Shown here piece after piece: positions 1 through 11,224 of a DNA stretch of 64,000 bases. Origin of the DNA: Spinellus fusiger. Lineage: Eukaryota; Mucoromycota; Mucoromycetes; Mucorales; Phycomycetaceae. Both the position numbers and the translations under genes were made by a program. Below the pieces are notes generated by a model, which saw only the letters and a program-made list of their open reading frames with translations, was not told the origin of the DNA and ran no database searches. The DNA lies in contig JALLLS010000075.1 in NCBI GenBank assembly GCA_025094145.1, positions 1 to 64,000 on the forward strand, in the 5' to 3' direction. Each line of letters opens with the position of its first letter. Position 1 is the first letter of the stretch.

Positions 1-215
1 TCTTTATATACTAATCAATTGCCATAGTTACACCTATGTGCTTCCTGTAGTTGAGTCTACACACATGACCCTAATTACTTATCAATATTGATGCAATTGA
101 TTAGTGTTGCTTATATTAGACATGTCTCTGTATTGACTCTGGATACAACAGTGACAATGCTTTCTTGTGCCTTCTACAACCTGAGCTCTTTACTCTTATG
201 GCAGCTGGCATTGTT

Positions 216-1015
216 CTATTGAAGAAGACAATATACTACTGAATTCAGTGCCTCGAGTTGAGCCAGTTCAGGGCAGTAATCCTTCTTTAAGATATCAATG
301 TATCTTCTACTGTCAATACTGTCTTTCACAGGCATTAGCCTTCCAACACATTCACCAGAGAAAGAACCCCACACAATTACACTACCACCAGAATTCATTG
401 TTGGGTAAATGTTCTTTGGGAGTAGTCCCTCTTTCTTTCTTTGCACTACTCTGTTGTGGTTGTTGGTTCTCATCAGTTGGTACCTTGACTCATCGGACCA
501 GATGACTGTCTTCCAGTCTTTCTCAGTCCAGTGGAGGTGGGCCTTAGCCCAAGCAAGCCTCAACTTCTTGTGCTTATTGGTGAGGGAAGGTTTCTTAACC
601 ACTCTACAAGAAAATAGGCTATTATTCTTTATCAAATTTCTAAAAGTGCTCATGCACACTTTGGTGGTCATCTGCTTGCAAAGCTGATTCATTATCTGAA
701 ATGAATCTCTTATCAATTCGGATACAACCTCTCTATGGTCCCTCTCATTAAGAATGGGTTTACTCCCAGTGACTCTTTTGGCCTTGAAGCATCCAGTTTC
801 CTTGTATTTCTTTACGATACTGGAGATAGACTGTACAAAAACTCCAAACCTAGCAGAAATGGCAACATGGCTGGTCCCATTTACGGTGGCCTCTTGAGCA
901 ATGAGACAGAGGGTGAAATCATCGATATTTATTTTTATTGTTTTCAAGAGGTCTCATGGCTTGTTTGGTAGTGTTAAATGAGGTAGACATTATAGTGGAA
1001 AAGCGATAAATGAAG
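216..1015 (-). pseudogene. Tc1-like transposase relic
   Basis: The minus-strand reading frame from 947 down to 216 encodes the N-terminal helix-turn-helix part and the first half of the DDE domain of a Tc1-like transposase. The first catalytic Asp is visible in VIWSDESR. The frame closes at an in-frame TAG where the second catalytic block should begin. Downstream of that stop the sequence still reads NNASCH, corresponding to EDNASCH in the related copy at 62.8-63.8 kb. The C-terminal third acidic residue is not found in the window. The two copies also share the stretch upstream of the start (to about 1,015), but the terminal repeat is missing here. It is a dead, truncated element of the same family as the one at the right end of the window. 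Confidence 0.85.
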
Positions 1016-1104
1016 AATGTTTAATAATAATAAAAATTTAAGGGTAAAACTATGGTCTGGATTTGAAATATTCCTTGTTTTATTGAAAGCCATCTATTTT
1101 CAGA

Positions 1105-1289
1105 AATCCTCATTTGAGGTTTTGTATTTCTGTCCTGTTTCTCATTCATTTGCATTTATTTTTTCACTTTTGTATTTGAAGTGTTTCTATGTCTATCTCA
1201 TTTTTTTCAAACGATCTTATAGAGTGGCTAATATGTCCAATGCGCGAATAGCAAATTACACCTAAAAATAAAAAATACTTTGAACTGTA
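1105..1289 (+). mobile_element. 3' tail fragment of a LINE
   Basis: About 185 bp match the reverse complement of the 3' tail of the LINE at 60.5-62.6 kb. The shared blocks include CAAACGATC, AATGCGCGAATAGC and the terminal AAATACTTTGAACTG. No reverse-transcriptase coding remains, as expected for a severely 5'-truncated LINE copy. It lies between the Tc1 relic and the dispersed repeat that starts at 1,289, which suggests a LINE inserted into older repeats. Confidence 0.75.
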
Positions 1290-1603
1290 TTTTCAGAAAG
1301 TATTGGCGCATTTTTGGAACAAAATGAATGTAAAGATTTGAGCAGAGATTGAAAAACGATTGAGACAAAAAAAGATTAAAGCAATATCCTACTGTACTAA
1401 ATGTTCTAAAATGAATGATTTATTAAATTGGTCCACGATCAAGTCAATCATCACATCTTAATACATAGCACCCACAAAAATCTCTTAGATAGTTCAAGAA
1501 TAAAGACTCTTCTTTCAAAAGAATTTCTTCCTTCAGCCAACCTGTTGTGACTGACTATAACTGCTCCGTTGGATTTCACTTGTTGGATGTTCATTGTAAG
1601 ATT
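1289..1603. repeat. Dispersed repeat, copy 1 (with 25,491-25,817)
   Basis: About 315 bp are nearly identical to 25,491-25,817. On the minus strand both copies encode the same C-terminal protein tail, ending FILELSKRFLWVLCIKM and a stop. In copy 1 the frame extends upstream to 1,819 (122 codons in all). Several of the differences I can see between copies are synonymous (for example AAC/AAT and TCT/TCC), so this is probably the 3' end of a transposon gene. I do not recognise the protein family. Confidence 0.7.
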
Positions 1604-4152
1604 AAGATCTTTCCTAGCCCTCCGACCTTGTTGCATGTTGCAGCTCTCTACTCTTTTGCCTTTCCCAAAGCCAGAGTCTCTGAAATTCCTAATTCTTCCA
1701 TCTTTGGTTGTTCTCTTTTGGCTATATGGTGTCACCACTAGATGTTCATATTTGATAATATGCCTGTTATTGCTTATATTCTTTTCACTGCTACTCGCCA
1801 ATTGGACCACCTTGGTCAAAAGTTGATATGGAAATTGAGTGACACGGTGCTCTCTCTAAAAATATATTTATATACTTAATTAGAAAAACAATAGAAAATT
1901 AGAAAAGCCAAAAACAAGTTGTGAATTTCTCTTAAAAGAGAAAAGATTATCACCAAATAAACTCAGTCAAAGATTCCATACAAAAAAAGAATAAGATTAA
2001 GATCCTAAAGATGTCCTAACTCTTTATATTTTATATTTTCATCTTTTTTTCAATCTCTGATCAAGTCTTTAAATAGATTTTATCCCAAACTTGTCTCGAA
2101 AATTTCCCCAATATTTTTCCGAAAATAGTGTATTGTAATTTTGGGCAATGCAAGATCTTAGGAGGCTAGTAGGTCTTAGAGTGAGGTTGCTACAGACACA
2201 GATTTCTTGGGACAGATAGTACGCTTGGGGATGTACTGCGGTAGTCCTGATACAGAGGTAGCTGAACAAGAGGTACTTGGCGGGAGTGGAATGCGGCCAA
2301 GTGAGGTAGTGTGCTTGTAATAGATAGGACCAAGCAGGAAAACAGGACAACAGCAACGGATAACAAAATAAATAGAAAGAGTATCTTAGTAAACAAAATC
2401 AGTCTTGCACGATATCTAGACAGCCCTTGCTTCTAAGAATGGTACAGAGTTACTGTTTGGAAACTTCGATGATTTATTCAATAGAAAAGAACACTATTTA
2501 TATATCTATGGATTTCAAGGGGTTGTGACTATTTGCCCTGAACGCTAGACTTTAACGTTCAGGGAGATATTGTTTGTATTTTTCGTCTGTCTCAAATTAC
2601 TGTCAGGAGCGGCGGACATTACTCACAGTATAAAATAAATATTATGAAATTCTTATAAAAGGCAATAGTAATTACCCGTACGCTTTTTTAAAATAAATAA
2701 ATAAAATCAATTGATCATTTTTAAGCCTAATTTGGTTGAAATAGTAAGAAAAAAGCTACTTCATGATATTTTGACGAATGTGGTTTATTTTTATTTTATA
2801 TATTTTTATTTTTTTAAAACACTTATCTTCAGAAAAAAAAACTGTTGGTACTGAGACGACTATATGTAGAATTTTAGTTTATCACGAAACATATATCAAA
2901 ATTAGAATAAGTACTGTTTTCTAGTGAAGACAGTCTAGTATTAATAAATGGCTCCGATAGTTTTTTTTTGGTGAGATAAATGTTAAGTAGTCGGCTACTA
3001 GAAGAGTATACAGTCTTAAATAAAATGAGGGAAGTAATAAACATGGTAACTTGACAAGCTTAATTTTTTTCAAGAATATTAAATATCCAGACTTCTTAAT
3101 CTAAGCATAAAATTCCCAACATCAAACATTTATAGTTTGTTACAACTTAGTCCATAGAAAATATAGTGAAAGAAGTAAAAGATCTATAGCCTTATCTAAT
3201 GATATCTAATGAGTAAAAAGACATATAAGAGCTTGGTTTATAGGGCTATTGTTTATTGTAAATTGATAAGGATTCTAAAATTAGTTACCATTTTTTTTCC
3301 ACAATATGTTTAGCTAATCACCAACCCAGATATTTATTGTATTTAATATTTTTTTATTCTATATAGGAAAAGCTTATTTATTATTTGTTTCTAACAATCA
3401 ATAATCTTTAATTTGATACCCCTTAATTACTATTATATATAACTGATACGGTTATGTTTTGTGATGAAAACTCAGTACATTCAGATAGGCTGTTCCCTTA
3501 AGATATATCTAAGTCTAAGACCATATAATCTCTTCTGGGCAAATGTGTGACCATTAAAAGCCGAATCACCGCCCTGAATCATCTACATTAGCTTGCCAAT
3601 AAAGGTAAACTGTTGTATCTAAATCTAACCAGCAAATTTTTTATACATTTCTACTCATATAATTAGTAATCATGTTAGTAATCATTACGCTATGGCCAGA
3701 AGATATTAGGTTTTTTATTTTTTATTTTTTTATTTTTTATTTTTTTATTTCTACAAACTATACCATCTCCGGAAACACATCGCATAATTTCAGAAAATAA
3801 TAATATAGTTTAGTTTCTGATTGCATAGCTGTGTAATGTTTTTCAAAGGCTCATCATTTAAGCAATTTTTCAATTTAAAATATAAATATTGACATATTCC
3901 TTAAAGATCCATTAAATAGACTGTGCAAAGCAAGTTCGGTAAGTGTACAGTCTAGTTTTTTTTTTATTTGTGGAATTTTTTCTAAAATTGTGAGATGTAT
4001 CCGAAAATGGTATATTCTTTCATTTACTCTTAAACTTTTGGTAACACATGAAAATTCAAATGATGGGTAACTTGCTGTGAGCATATAAAAGACTTTATCT
4101 GAATCTAAATAAATAAATAAACATAATGACATATCATTTACAAATGATTTAA
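1604..4152. other. AT-rich intergenic region without a recognised gene
   Basis: No convincing gene is seen. The minus-strand frame entering from 1,603 extends to 1,819 and is unrecognised. A short inverted repeat (CCCTGAACG at 2,536-2,544 with CGTTCAGGG at 2,556-2,564) could be part of an old repeat. A T6ATTTTTTATT low-complexity tract lies at about 3,711-3,750. Other short open frames look random, with no family features. Confidence 0.6.
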
Positions 4153-4235
4153 TAAAGTGACCCGGCAAAAGTATGAATCTAAAAAAGGGAAATATACATT
4201 TGAAAAAATTCTATTACTTTTGTTGGGTCACTTTA
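4153..4235. mobile_element. 83-bp miniature inverted-repeat element
   Basis: TAAAGTGACCC at 4,153 is followed by GGCAAAAGTA. The mirror image TACTTTTGTTGGGTCACTTTA occupies 4,215-4,235. The two 21-bp arms differ at two positions and each ends in TA, the dinucleotide used by Tc1/mariner elements. Only about 41 bp separate the arms. This fits an internally deleted mariner-type element, but no autonomous partner is seen in the window. Confidence 0.5.
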
Positions 4236-4489
4236 CATACATATAAGATATAACTAAGATATAATTGAATAAATAACTTGGGACTAGGTAGAAGATCATT
4301 TATGATAAATAGACTATCAAGTTTATAATAAAATGATTAGTTTATAATATGTTAAGGTCATTTATGCAACAGTGTTTTTTTTTTAAAAACTTCATTGAAA
4401 TCTTAAGTCAGTATATAATATGTATAATGTATTAAAAAGCTGGTATATTATTACTAAGGTGTATAGATATAGAGTATGTGTAAATAAGC

Positions 4490-5586
4490 CTAGTTTTCTA
4501 GTACAAATCTGTATCTAGCCTTTCCATCTCTCATAGCTATGATTGCCTCAGGTGCTTCTTTCATAGGATATTTAGTGATCCATGGCTTTACATTGTGAGT
4601 GGCAGCAAATTCGAGTGTTTCCCGAATTTCAGCAGGAGAACCAATTACTGATCCAACAACAGATATTTGTTTGAAAACTACTGTTTTAGCAGGGAAGTTC
4701 TCAATAGGATAGTCAGGAATATCCACAATAATAAAATATGAGTTAGTTTTTAACAGATCAAAATAAAGCTCCCAGTCAAAATCTTTGCTGAGGTGAGTGA
4801 CAAGAAGGTGAGTGAATGTTTCCTCGTGTAGTTGCATAGTTTTGATATCAGTTGTTACAATGTAATCATCACAACCAAGTTTTGCGGCGTCATCACGTTT
4901 GCGATCAGAATGAGATAATGCAACTGTTGTTGCGCCCATGGCTTTTGCCCACTGAATGGCAAAATGACCAAGTCCACCAACACCAACAACACCAACCTTG
5001 TCTCCAGGTTTGACATTGTATTTTTTCAATGGGATATATGTAGTGACACCAGCACAAAGGAAAGTGCAGGCGTCCTCACTTGACAGATTTTCTGGGATCT
5101 TGTGAACAAAATGGTAATGTCCTCTCCATTTATCGGCATAGCCACCATAGGATTTATCTCCATTCTTCCATCTACTGTTGTAGGTGCTTGTATATCCGGT
5201 TGGACAATTATTCTCTCTACCACTCTTGCAGTCCTCACATTCAAGGCAGGCGCCTGATTGGGCACCAACACCAATGCGATCACCAATCTTGATATTGGTA
5301 ACATTCTTGCCAATACGTGTGCATACACCAGTAATTTCATGGCCAGTCACACAAGGATAAAGAGTAGGTCTCCATCCAGAGTCCATTGCGTGAATGTCTG
5401 ACCCACAGATTCCACAGTGAGTGACATTCATTTCAACACTATCGTCATCAAAGGTCTTTGGTGTGAATTCACTCCACTCCACAGGAACACCTGAAAGCCA
5501 AGGGTTAGTAACTTGTCAATTGATTTTATATAATAATGGCTACCTTTGGCACTGCAGGCCCATCCGTTGAAAGTATCGCTAGACAT
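4490..5586 (-). CDS. Zinc-dependent alcohol dehydrogenase (cinnamyl/ADH6 type)
   Basis: Medium-chain zinc alcohol dehydrogenase of the cinnamyl-alcohol/ADH6 subfamily, which uses NADPH to interconvert aldehydes and alcohols in the cytosol. Exon 1 is 5,544-5,586, starting MSSDTFNGWACSAK; a 53-nt GT-AG intron follows; exon 2 is 4,490-5,490. The start was chosen because this ATG splices in frame and restores the usual N-terminus. Visible features are catalytic-zinc Cys and His in HCGICGSDIH and TGHEITG, the four structural-zinc cysteines in CLECEDCKSGRENNC, and the Rossmann glycines in GVGGLGHFAIQWAKAMGA. SHSDRKR after the second strand fits NADP preference. Length is about 345 residues, near the family norm. 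It stands alone in a repeat-rich region and looks intact. The substrate cannot be told from sequence. Confidence 0.92.
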
Positions 5587-6229
5587 AATAAAATATAATA
5601 GACTATTGGATTTATTAGTTCACCAACACACTATTTATATATCTACCTGAGATTTGAATTATAAAGGCCGTTTTAAAATGACCCTGGTTTGGTGATTATT
5701 CTTTTCACTGTGATAGGGGCTGTGCGTGTAAATAGATTTAATATTTTTCATCCTTTTTATTTTTTTTTTATTTTTTTTTAAAAAAAAAAATCATACTAAT
5801 AAATGTAATACATACTGCTGACATAGTGCAATCAATTTTTTTTTATAAAAAAAAAAACTAGTATAGATTTTATTAAATCATCCCTTTTTATCTCCACCTG
5901 TTCTTTAATATAAACTCTATATTCGCAGAATGTATGAGCTGATTACGCATCTCACTGCCTTTGAAAGTTATTCAAGTGAGTACACAAGTCAAAATAAAGT
6001 ACAGTGATATACATGCCAATATTATTATTATTTTACGTGAGATATTTATTTTGATATACAAGCTTTCATCATGTTTGAAAAAATTGCGACATGAATTAAT
6101 GGAAAAAGACTATAGCTAGTTTTAGGATATTCTTCTATCAGCATTGAAGGAATTTATTTCTGTTTAGTAAATATAAGGAAAAAAAGTTAGAATTGGTACA
6201 GGGTTTTATCAACTCTTAATCGCCGCTGT
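5587..6229. other. Upstream region of the alcohol dehydrogenase gene, no other gene
   Basis: AT-rich DNA upstream of the dehydrogenase start. It contains long T-tract/A-tract palindromes at about 5,760-5,790 and 5,838-5,860. No coding potential is recognised. Confidence 0.5.
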
Positions 6230-6230
6230 T

Positions 6231-8947
6231 TACACACCAAGAGATCTTTAGGATATAAAAGGAAATAGTCGAAATACAATTGTTTAAAAATGATAAATCG
6301 ATTTGAAAAGGCGTGAAAATAAAGATTATGTAGATTTACCTGTAGATATCCGAATCCCGGAGGAAACCACCTTCGATGTAGCGATGTATAATATTAATAC
6401 AAATATCTATTTTTCTCGACAGAATGGAACTGGTTGGTGGCGACCCTTTAAACACTCTTCTGTGATTGTATAGATATTCTTTGATGCATTCACATCTCTG
6501 TTCCAAACAATTCTACAACCTTGGCAAGTGTGGATATTGTTGAAATTCACTAATAACTCGGTGAGGTTATTTGTTTTATAAGTGTGGCAGATCTTGAGAA
6601 AAAAAATAAGAGTAGCTGTTAGAAGAGCCTTTCATATTGGTTGAGAGGTCAATCATGTTTACTCTCGATGTTCGAAATTTATCAACATCAACCATAAGAA
6701 GATCTTCATCTTTTTGTCTCTTTTTCAGTGATTGATATAATGTTCTTGTCAAACCAACACAATGACCTTTAAACTTGACAGCATTTTTTCCTTTCATTCC
6801 TGTGCCATAAGCAACGACTGGTAGCTTGGTAGGATTGTACTTCAATCATTTTAGGTGCCAATACCCCTTTCCACTAATAAAATAATAGTGAAAATGATTA
6901 GTTTGAGATATATTAATGTACTCTCTATGTATGTCGTATTACCCTTGCATTAGCACCTTCTTGCTTTTGTTCTTGTAACGGATTCACTGGTTTTTTTTTA
7001 AATAAATAAATAAAATAGAAACTAACTAGCATGTCAGACATAATAAACATACACAAAAACTTACCAGATCACAACTGTTGGTTCTTAAGCCAGACAAAAT
7101 CAAACAAAATAAAGAGGGTAGAAAGTACGAGGAACAACAAACAGTGTGGTCGGCAGGTATTAATATCTGAACAGAAGAGAACAAAACTAAATTTAATAAT
7201 TCATTAGCTTAATCAGAACTACCAAAGTAATTTAGACTACAACAACATTCTAGAAAGAAAAGAATTGCTTAAAGAACAGTTTCCTAGTTACCTGTTGTGA
7301 TAAAACCGTGTGTTGTGTTCCTGTTTATGTACGCTCTTTGATTCCCTTAAACCAGACTCTGTGTCAAAACTCTATTTTGTCGTCCCTGCTAGAGACCAAA
7401 CTACTACAGATTCATCTCTCCAGTGGTCCTGTTGATAGCCTTAGTGCCTTTTATTACAGAATAAAGGATATATTTTACAAAGATATATAGTATGAATTTG
7501 GGTATACTCATATATGTATTTCAAGCTATAAGGATCAAAGTTATACGATAATAACATCTCATTAAATTCATAGATGGATTCCCTCCTCTTGTCCTATGTA
7601 TGTTTCAAGAGAAGAGAGAAACCCTTTTTCTTTTCTTTTACAACAAAATCACTTTCTGGAATTCTATGGCCTTGAAATACAGGACCAAGATTATACACAC
7701 TATAGGACAGGACAGTTACCCTTCCCAGTCTGCCTGATTGTTCTATGAAAGCCATAGCTATTGCTTGAGAATAGCAAATTAGACAAATTCATAGTAAAAA
7801 GAAAAGAAATAGCAAACTAATATAAAAGTTTAGTTGTCTATGTATTTAATAAAATAAAATTTAATCCAAACCGCTTCCTAGAGTATAGACAAGATAAGCT
7901 TTAAGGACTTGGACAGCTGACTGTTTCTTGTTCTCGACTCATTTTCTTTCTGTATTCCCATAGGGTGCCATTATTATTACAACCATTAGTTTGCCTTCTG
8001 TCAGCCCACACCCTTCTCTTTTCTGTCAATCTCCGTATGAGTAACCAGCCTTAAGAGGTCCTGTGTGTCTCTTGGTTCATAGCAACAGAATATTTTTGGG
8101 ACATAAAAGGAAATACATGAACAATGAAATCATATTATTTGTTTTGTTGGTTAATGTATTTGAAAAGAACCTTTTCACTGTCTGTCTGTTTTAGCATTGA
8201 CTATTGACTGTGTAATTAAACACTATAAAGTTGGATAAAAGGAAGGAGTAAACCTGACATTGCAAATCAGTCAATGCATTTATTGTTTAACATGTGCTAT
8301 CCATAAGCCCATAGTATTTGCAGCATAACAATGTTTAAGAAAGATGTATTACGGAGCTTATAAAGTTAACTCTAGTGGTAATTGTCCATAAAATAGAACC
8401 AAACTTACATTGAGAACAGTGTATTCATTTATTGACTCAATATCTATAATCACCTCAATTATCTCATTGTAACTGGTGTTAACGGTGATGCTCAATGATA
8501 ACAAAGCATTGTTTCTAATACACTCTTCTGTTATTAGGCAAGTTAGGACTCTTTCTCAAGTCAGTCCCAGGTGGTCTTCTTCCTTCTATACTCTCTAGAG
8601 TGCCTAGGCTGTCTAGGGTATACTCCTGAGCATAGCTATATATCTCCCAAGGATAAGGCACAAGGCTTTTAGGGTATATATTCTATTGCTATGAGGGAGT
8701 ACACTTATTCAGTATCTATATTCATAATATACTATTATCTATACTATTATAATAAACAATATTATTCATCAATAATATATTCTATTGATAGTACAGTCTG
8801 ATAGTGAGATATCCTATAAAAAGAAATAATGATTTAAATACTTGCAAACCTTTGATTTTAAACACAGTTCCATAAGAGGTGCATTTTTTCGGTCTCAAAA
8901 AGAAGATATCACCGCTTTAAGGCCAGAAAATATCCTAGTGTTTAGGG
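6231..8947 (-). mobile_element. CTACACACC-ended element, copy 1, carrying a Fanzor relic
   Basis: The left end (TACACACCAAGAGATCTTT, 6,231 on) matches the left end of the element at 20,769. The right end (about 8,925-8,947) is the imperfect inverse of the same motif (GTGTTTAG for GTGTGTAG). Internally, 6,340-7,470 parallels 20,870-21,960 of copy 2 closely, and 8,755-8,947 parallels the end of copy 3. About 1.3 kb (7,480-8,800) is extra. Part of that (7,900-8,110) resembles the interior of copy 3 in the opposite orientation, suggesting one family member inserted into another. The transposition mechanism cannot be assigned from the ends alone. Confidence 0.65.
6420..6860 (-). pseudogene. Fanzor/TnpB-like RNA-guided nuclease, C-terminal remnant 1
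   Basis: The minus strand encodes the C-terminal part of a TnpB-like protein of the eukaryotic Fanzor group. An upstream exon ends VDVDKFRTSR (the conserved D-[EK]-[FY]-x-T-S strand before the zinc ribbon). A 70-nt intron, 6,593-6,662 (GTAAAC...AAG), follows. The next exon reads ICHTYKT, then CQGC and WNRDVNASKNI. That is a zinc ribbon with its second Cys changed to Tyr (CHTY), followed by the third RuvC Asp in the [WR]NRDxNAxxNI motif. An in-frame TGA replaces the Arg codon of copy 2 near the start of the preserved region (WHLK-stop-LKYNPTKLP). No RuvC-I or RuvC-II half is recognised, so it is inactive. The family call rests on motif order and spacing. Confidence 0.75.
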
Positions 8948-9233
8948 AATAGCTTAACGCTGAGTTCTTATTCTACTACACATTTTTAGAACTCAGACTT
9001 TATACAAGATATTGTGATTTAATAGTGTGATTAAAAGAAAAGAAAACTTGATTTGTACTAAACCCTAAAAAACCAAATTTTCATATTTGTTTTTTTCCTC
9101 TAAGTTTCCAGATTTTCATTTTGAGGATCAAAGTTCTTTATTTTGCATATTATAGTTTTGTTCTACTATTGTATTTTATTCTGTTTACATAATATTACCA
9201 CAAGATATTTACTCATAACGTACCAGATAAGTA
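8948..9233. other. AT-rich spacer between two mobile elements
   Basis: No gene or structured element is recognised here; only AT-rich spacer is seen between the CTACACACC element and the Tc1 element. Confidence 0.5.
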
Positions 9234-10578
9234 TACAGTCACACCCAATTGAATTTCATAATTGCCTAAACTTTAATAATAAAATATATTTTTTTGCATA
9301 AAACTCTTCTTTCCAAATAGTGTTAAGACAATACACTATGTCTAATAAATATTCAGAAACTCACACTTATGAAGAATATGATAAAGCAGAAGATAGAAGA
9401 TTATGGAGCATTTATTACTTGTTGAAGACTGAATTAAAATTGTCTGTCATCGCAAACATAGTTGAAATGAAAAAGCCCACAGTTCAAAATAGTATCAGAA
9501 GCATCAAAGAATATGGGTCACCATTGAGTTTAAAGAGTTATTGAAACCCGAGAAAGTTAAATGAGAGGAACCTTGGACACCTGGAAAAAGTCACTAGAAA
9601 GGACCCATTTGCCTCATATAATCAGTTGAAATTAGAAATGTTGAAGACTCAGGTTTATGTATGTAGAAACGCCATTATCAGCTACTACAATCAGTTAGAA
9701 TTCGAATCTTTTTCTTTATCTCACAAGCCAACCTAAATTGAAATAACACAAAGAAAAGTGACTTGGCTGGGCTAAAGAACATGTCAATTGGACGAATAAC
9801 CAGTGGAAAGGCGTCGTCTGGTCTGATGAGTCCAGGTACACCGTGAAAGGGAACGATGGAGGTGCCTGTGTCACCAGAAAATTTGGAAAAAGGTATGATC
9901 CTAATCTTATTGTTCCAACAACAAAGTTTGGTGGCGGTGGGGTCATGATTTAGAGCTGACTTGGGCGGGTGGATCTGGCCCATTAGTCTTTGTTGATGGC
10001 ACTGTGAACAAATACAAATATATCAAAATTTTGGCTGGTGAGTTCCATCTTTGGTTCATGGAATTGCATCAGAAAGAGGATAGGGAGTTTCTGTTACAAG
10101 AAGATGGTGATAGCTGTCATATTGGGGCCTATGCCAAATGGTAGAATGAGACACATCAAATTAGGGTACTTTGAGTACTAGCTCACACAAATCCCTGACT
10201 TGAGCCCAATTGAACATGTCTGGTGGGCCTTGGAAAGACGAATTGAGGAAAGAAGGGTATCTATTACTAATATTGAAATTTTGAAGGCTCTACTTGCAGA
10301 GGAGTGGGAGAGGGTTGGTGTTGAACTTGCACAACGATTAGTTCTGAGTATGACAGATAGATGCCAGGCTGTAATTGATGCCAAAGGAGGTCATACAAAA
10401 TATTAATTATATTATTATTATTATATTTTCTATAATTAAATATGTTGAGCCTTAGTATGATCAAGTTTGGAGGTCCTAGATCAAATGTGGAGTGTTTTAT
10501 TTAATATTGAACATATCCTATCTATTTCGTCCTGAAATTTATTTTCAAAAGTATTAAATTCAATTGGGTGTGACTGTA
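9234..10578 (+). mobile_element. Tc1-like element with perfect terminal repeats
   Basis: The left end, CAGTCACACCCAATTGAATT starting at 9,236, is exactly repeated in inverse at 10,556-10,576. A TA dinucleotide flanks each side (9,234-9,235 and 10,577-10,578), the usual Tc1 target duplication. Counting the TA, the arms agree over 23 bp without mismatch. The element is 1,341 bp, normal for Tc1. Its transposase is broken (separate entry), so the ends have outlived the gene. Confidence 0.9.
9338..10406 (+). pseudogene. Tc1-like transposase, decayed
   Basis: The plus strand encodes fragments of one Tc1 transposase in several frames. There is an N-terminal helix-turn-helix part (MSNKYSETHTYEEYDK on), then VVWSDESR with the first catalytic Asp near 9,820. 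QEDGDSCH with the second Asp lies near 10,098, and DLSPIEHVWWALERR with the third residue (Glu) near 10,200-10,240. At least one frameshift and several stop codons break it. It is a DDE-type (Glu) transposase and differs in sequence from the copies at both ends of the window. Confidence 0.85.
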
Positions 10579-11224
10579 GAAGTGATGCAAATAAAGGAGT
10601 GTTCATATTAGGTCATCACAAGAATCATATAGCTTTGCAATATATGTATTTACTGTTTAATTAGGAGCAATAAAATAAAATAAGTCAGTTGTGTTATGTG
10701 TTGAGTAATGGTCATTCCGATATAACTATTTTTTGTTTTTGTTTTATCTTAATGATTATTATATAGTAGAAATGTTTTTATAAGTTTATAAACTTTTGCA
10801 AGTGAATTATTGATTGTGGATAGTCTACCCTCTAGATTAAAGAAGCAAGTGTAAAACCAAAGCTATATTTCAGCATGCTTGTGTACTTCAAAGAAACAGT
10901 AAATGAATTATTTACAGATAATAGTATTCTTAATAATTTAAAACAGCCTTTCTAATAATATCAACTCTACAAACAATTAAATGCATATTAACTTTATCCA
11001 CTAAGTATCCAGCACAATGTCTTTTTATTATTACTAATGAATATTACCAAGTAATAATAGGTCTATACCTCTTTTAAATATCCCAAGTATAGAAAATCAT
11101 AAGAATGATAACTGTAATGATGCACGTACTCTCATATAATGTCAAGAAATACATAACTATAAGACCTGGAACACAAAATATTTATCGTCCCAAAATTCAA
11201 TGTCTTTTTTTTTCTTTTTTCTTT
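10579..11224. other. Intergenic, AT-rich, no gene
   Basis: About 650 bp between the Tc1 element and the 3' end of the CLPTM1 homologue. No coding sequence or structured repeat is recognised. Confidence 0.5.
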
